The notes under the pieces were generated by a model. It had not been told where the DNA came from. It searched no databases and saw only the letters and a program-made list of their open reading frames with translations. From Calditrichota bacterium (GTDB taxonomy: Bacteria; Calditrichota; Calditrichia; RBG-13-44-9; J075): 6,782 nt of DNA. The stretch is taken from contig JAJRYW010000090.1 of the NCBI GenBank assembly GCA_024275555.1, positions 1-6,782 of the forward strand, written 5' to 3'. Made by a program: the position numbers and the translations under genes. Positions 6,627 to 6,782 of the stretch are shown piece after piece. Each line of letters opens with the position of its first letter. Positions within the stretch are counted from its first letter, which is position 1.

Positions 6627-6782
6627 AATACGATCACTTCCGTTTTTGAAAGGATGTTTTCCCGGAACCGGTGATCATTTTCATAAATACGCCTGACCGT
6701 TCCCCGCGCGTTTGGTTTCCGCCGGGCCGCTTCCAGGGGCGGGTAGATGTCCACAAAGAACAACTGCTTTAACCAGGAAGGC
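6623..6782 (-). CDS. C-terminal end of an unrecognised protein (partial at right edge)
   Basis: The frame entering at 6781 is open for 52 codons and ends in TGA at 6623-6625. That stop overlaps the ATG of the transglutaminase gene as ATGA, which strongly suggests a co-transcribed and translationally coupled upstream gene. The tail is basic and mixed, with LKQLFFVDIYPPLEAARRKP near the start and RRIYENDHRFRENILSKTEV near the end. I do not recognise it. A DUF58 protein would be expected at this place in many MoxR-TgpA clusters, but nothing in this tail identifies one. One other frame stays open only to about 6680 before a stop, and it lacks the coupling. Confidence 0.65.
   Translation of the reverse strand, partial: PSWLKQLFFVDIYPPLEAARRKPNARGTVRRIYENDHRFRENILSKTEVIVL

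Overview
The window looks like chromosomal DNA from a Gram-negative bacterium. It carries a secreted TPR-type protein and a membrane transglutaminase-like protein with a large extracytoplasmic part. The signal peptide ending in LLAQ and the TgpA/MoxR gene content would fit an FCB-type lineage (for example Calditrichaeota or KSB1). That placement is inference from style only; there is no marker gene here. The genetic code appears standard, because TGA ends at least two genes cleanly.

Every gene I can support is on the minus strand, so the window reads from right to left. At the right edge (6623-6782) is the last 52 codons of an unrecognised gene. Its TGA overlaps the ATG of the next gene as ATGA. 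That next gene (3588-6626, 1012 aa) is a TgpA-family protein: an N-terminal bundle of about seven membrane helices, an extracytoplasmic region, a transglutaminase-like core with an intact Cys-His-Asp triad, a tandemly duplicated domain of 122-residue period, a further membrane helix and a DUF4129-like cytoplasmic tail. A 226 bp gap (3362-3587) follows, with three copies of a small palindromic repeat. Next is a MoxR-family AAA+ ATPase (2339-3361) with all nucleotide-binding motifs intact and its own ribosome binding site. A 424 bp gap (1915-2338) follows, almost filled by a composite, hairpin-rich repeat that includes a perfect 106 bp direct duplication. The last gene starts at 1914 and runs to the left edge. 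It encodes an exported helical-repeat (TPR-like) protein, but one in-frame TGA at 1060-1062 interrupts a frame that is otherwise open for 638 codons.

MoxR ATPases and TgpA-like transglutaminases are often neighbours, usually with a DUF58 protein. The ATPase is thought to act as a chaperone for membrane or periplasmic partners. Here the MoxR gene follows the transglutaminase gene and no DUF58 gene is visible in the window. The genes share direction, but repeat-filled gaps separate the last three, so they may not form one tight operon.

The points most worth a second look are the single in-frame TGA in the TPR gene, the composite palindromic repeat cassette, and the duplicated domain inserted after the transglutaminase core. 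I see no RNA genes, CRISPR array, transposase, or clear sign of a new defence or metabolic system.
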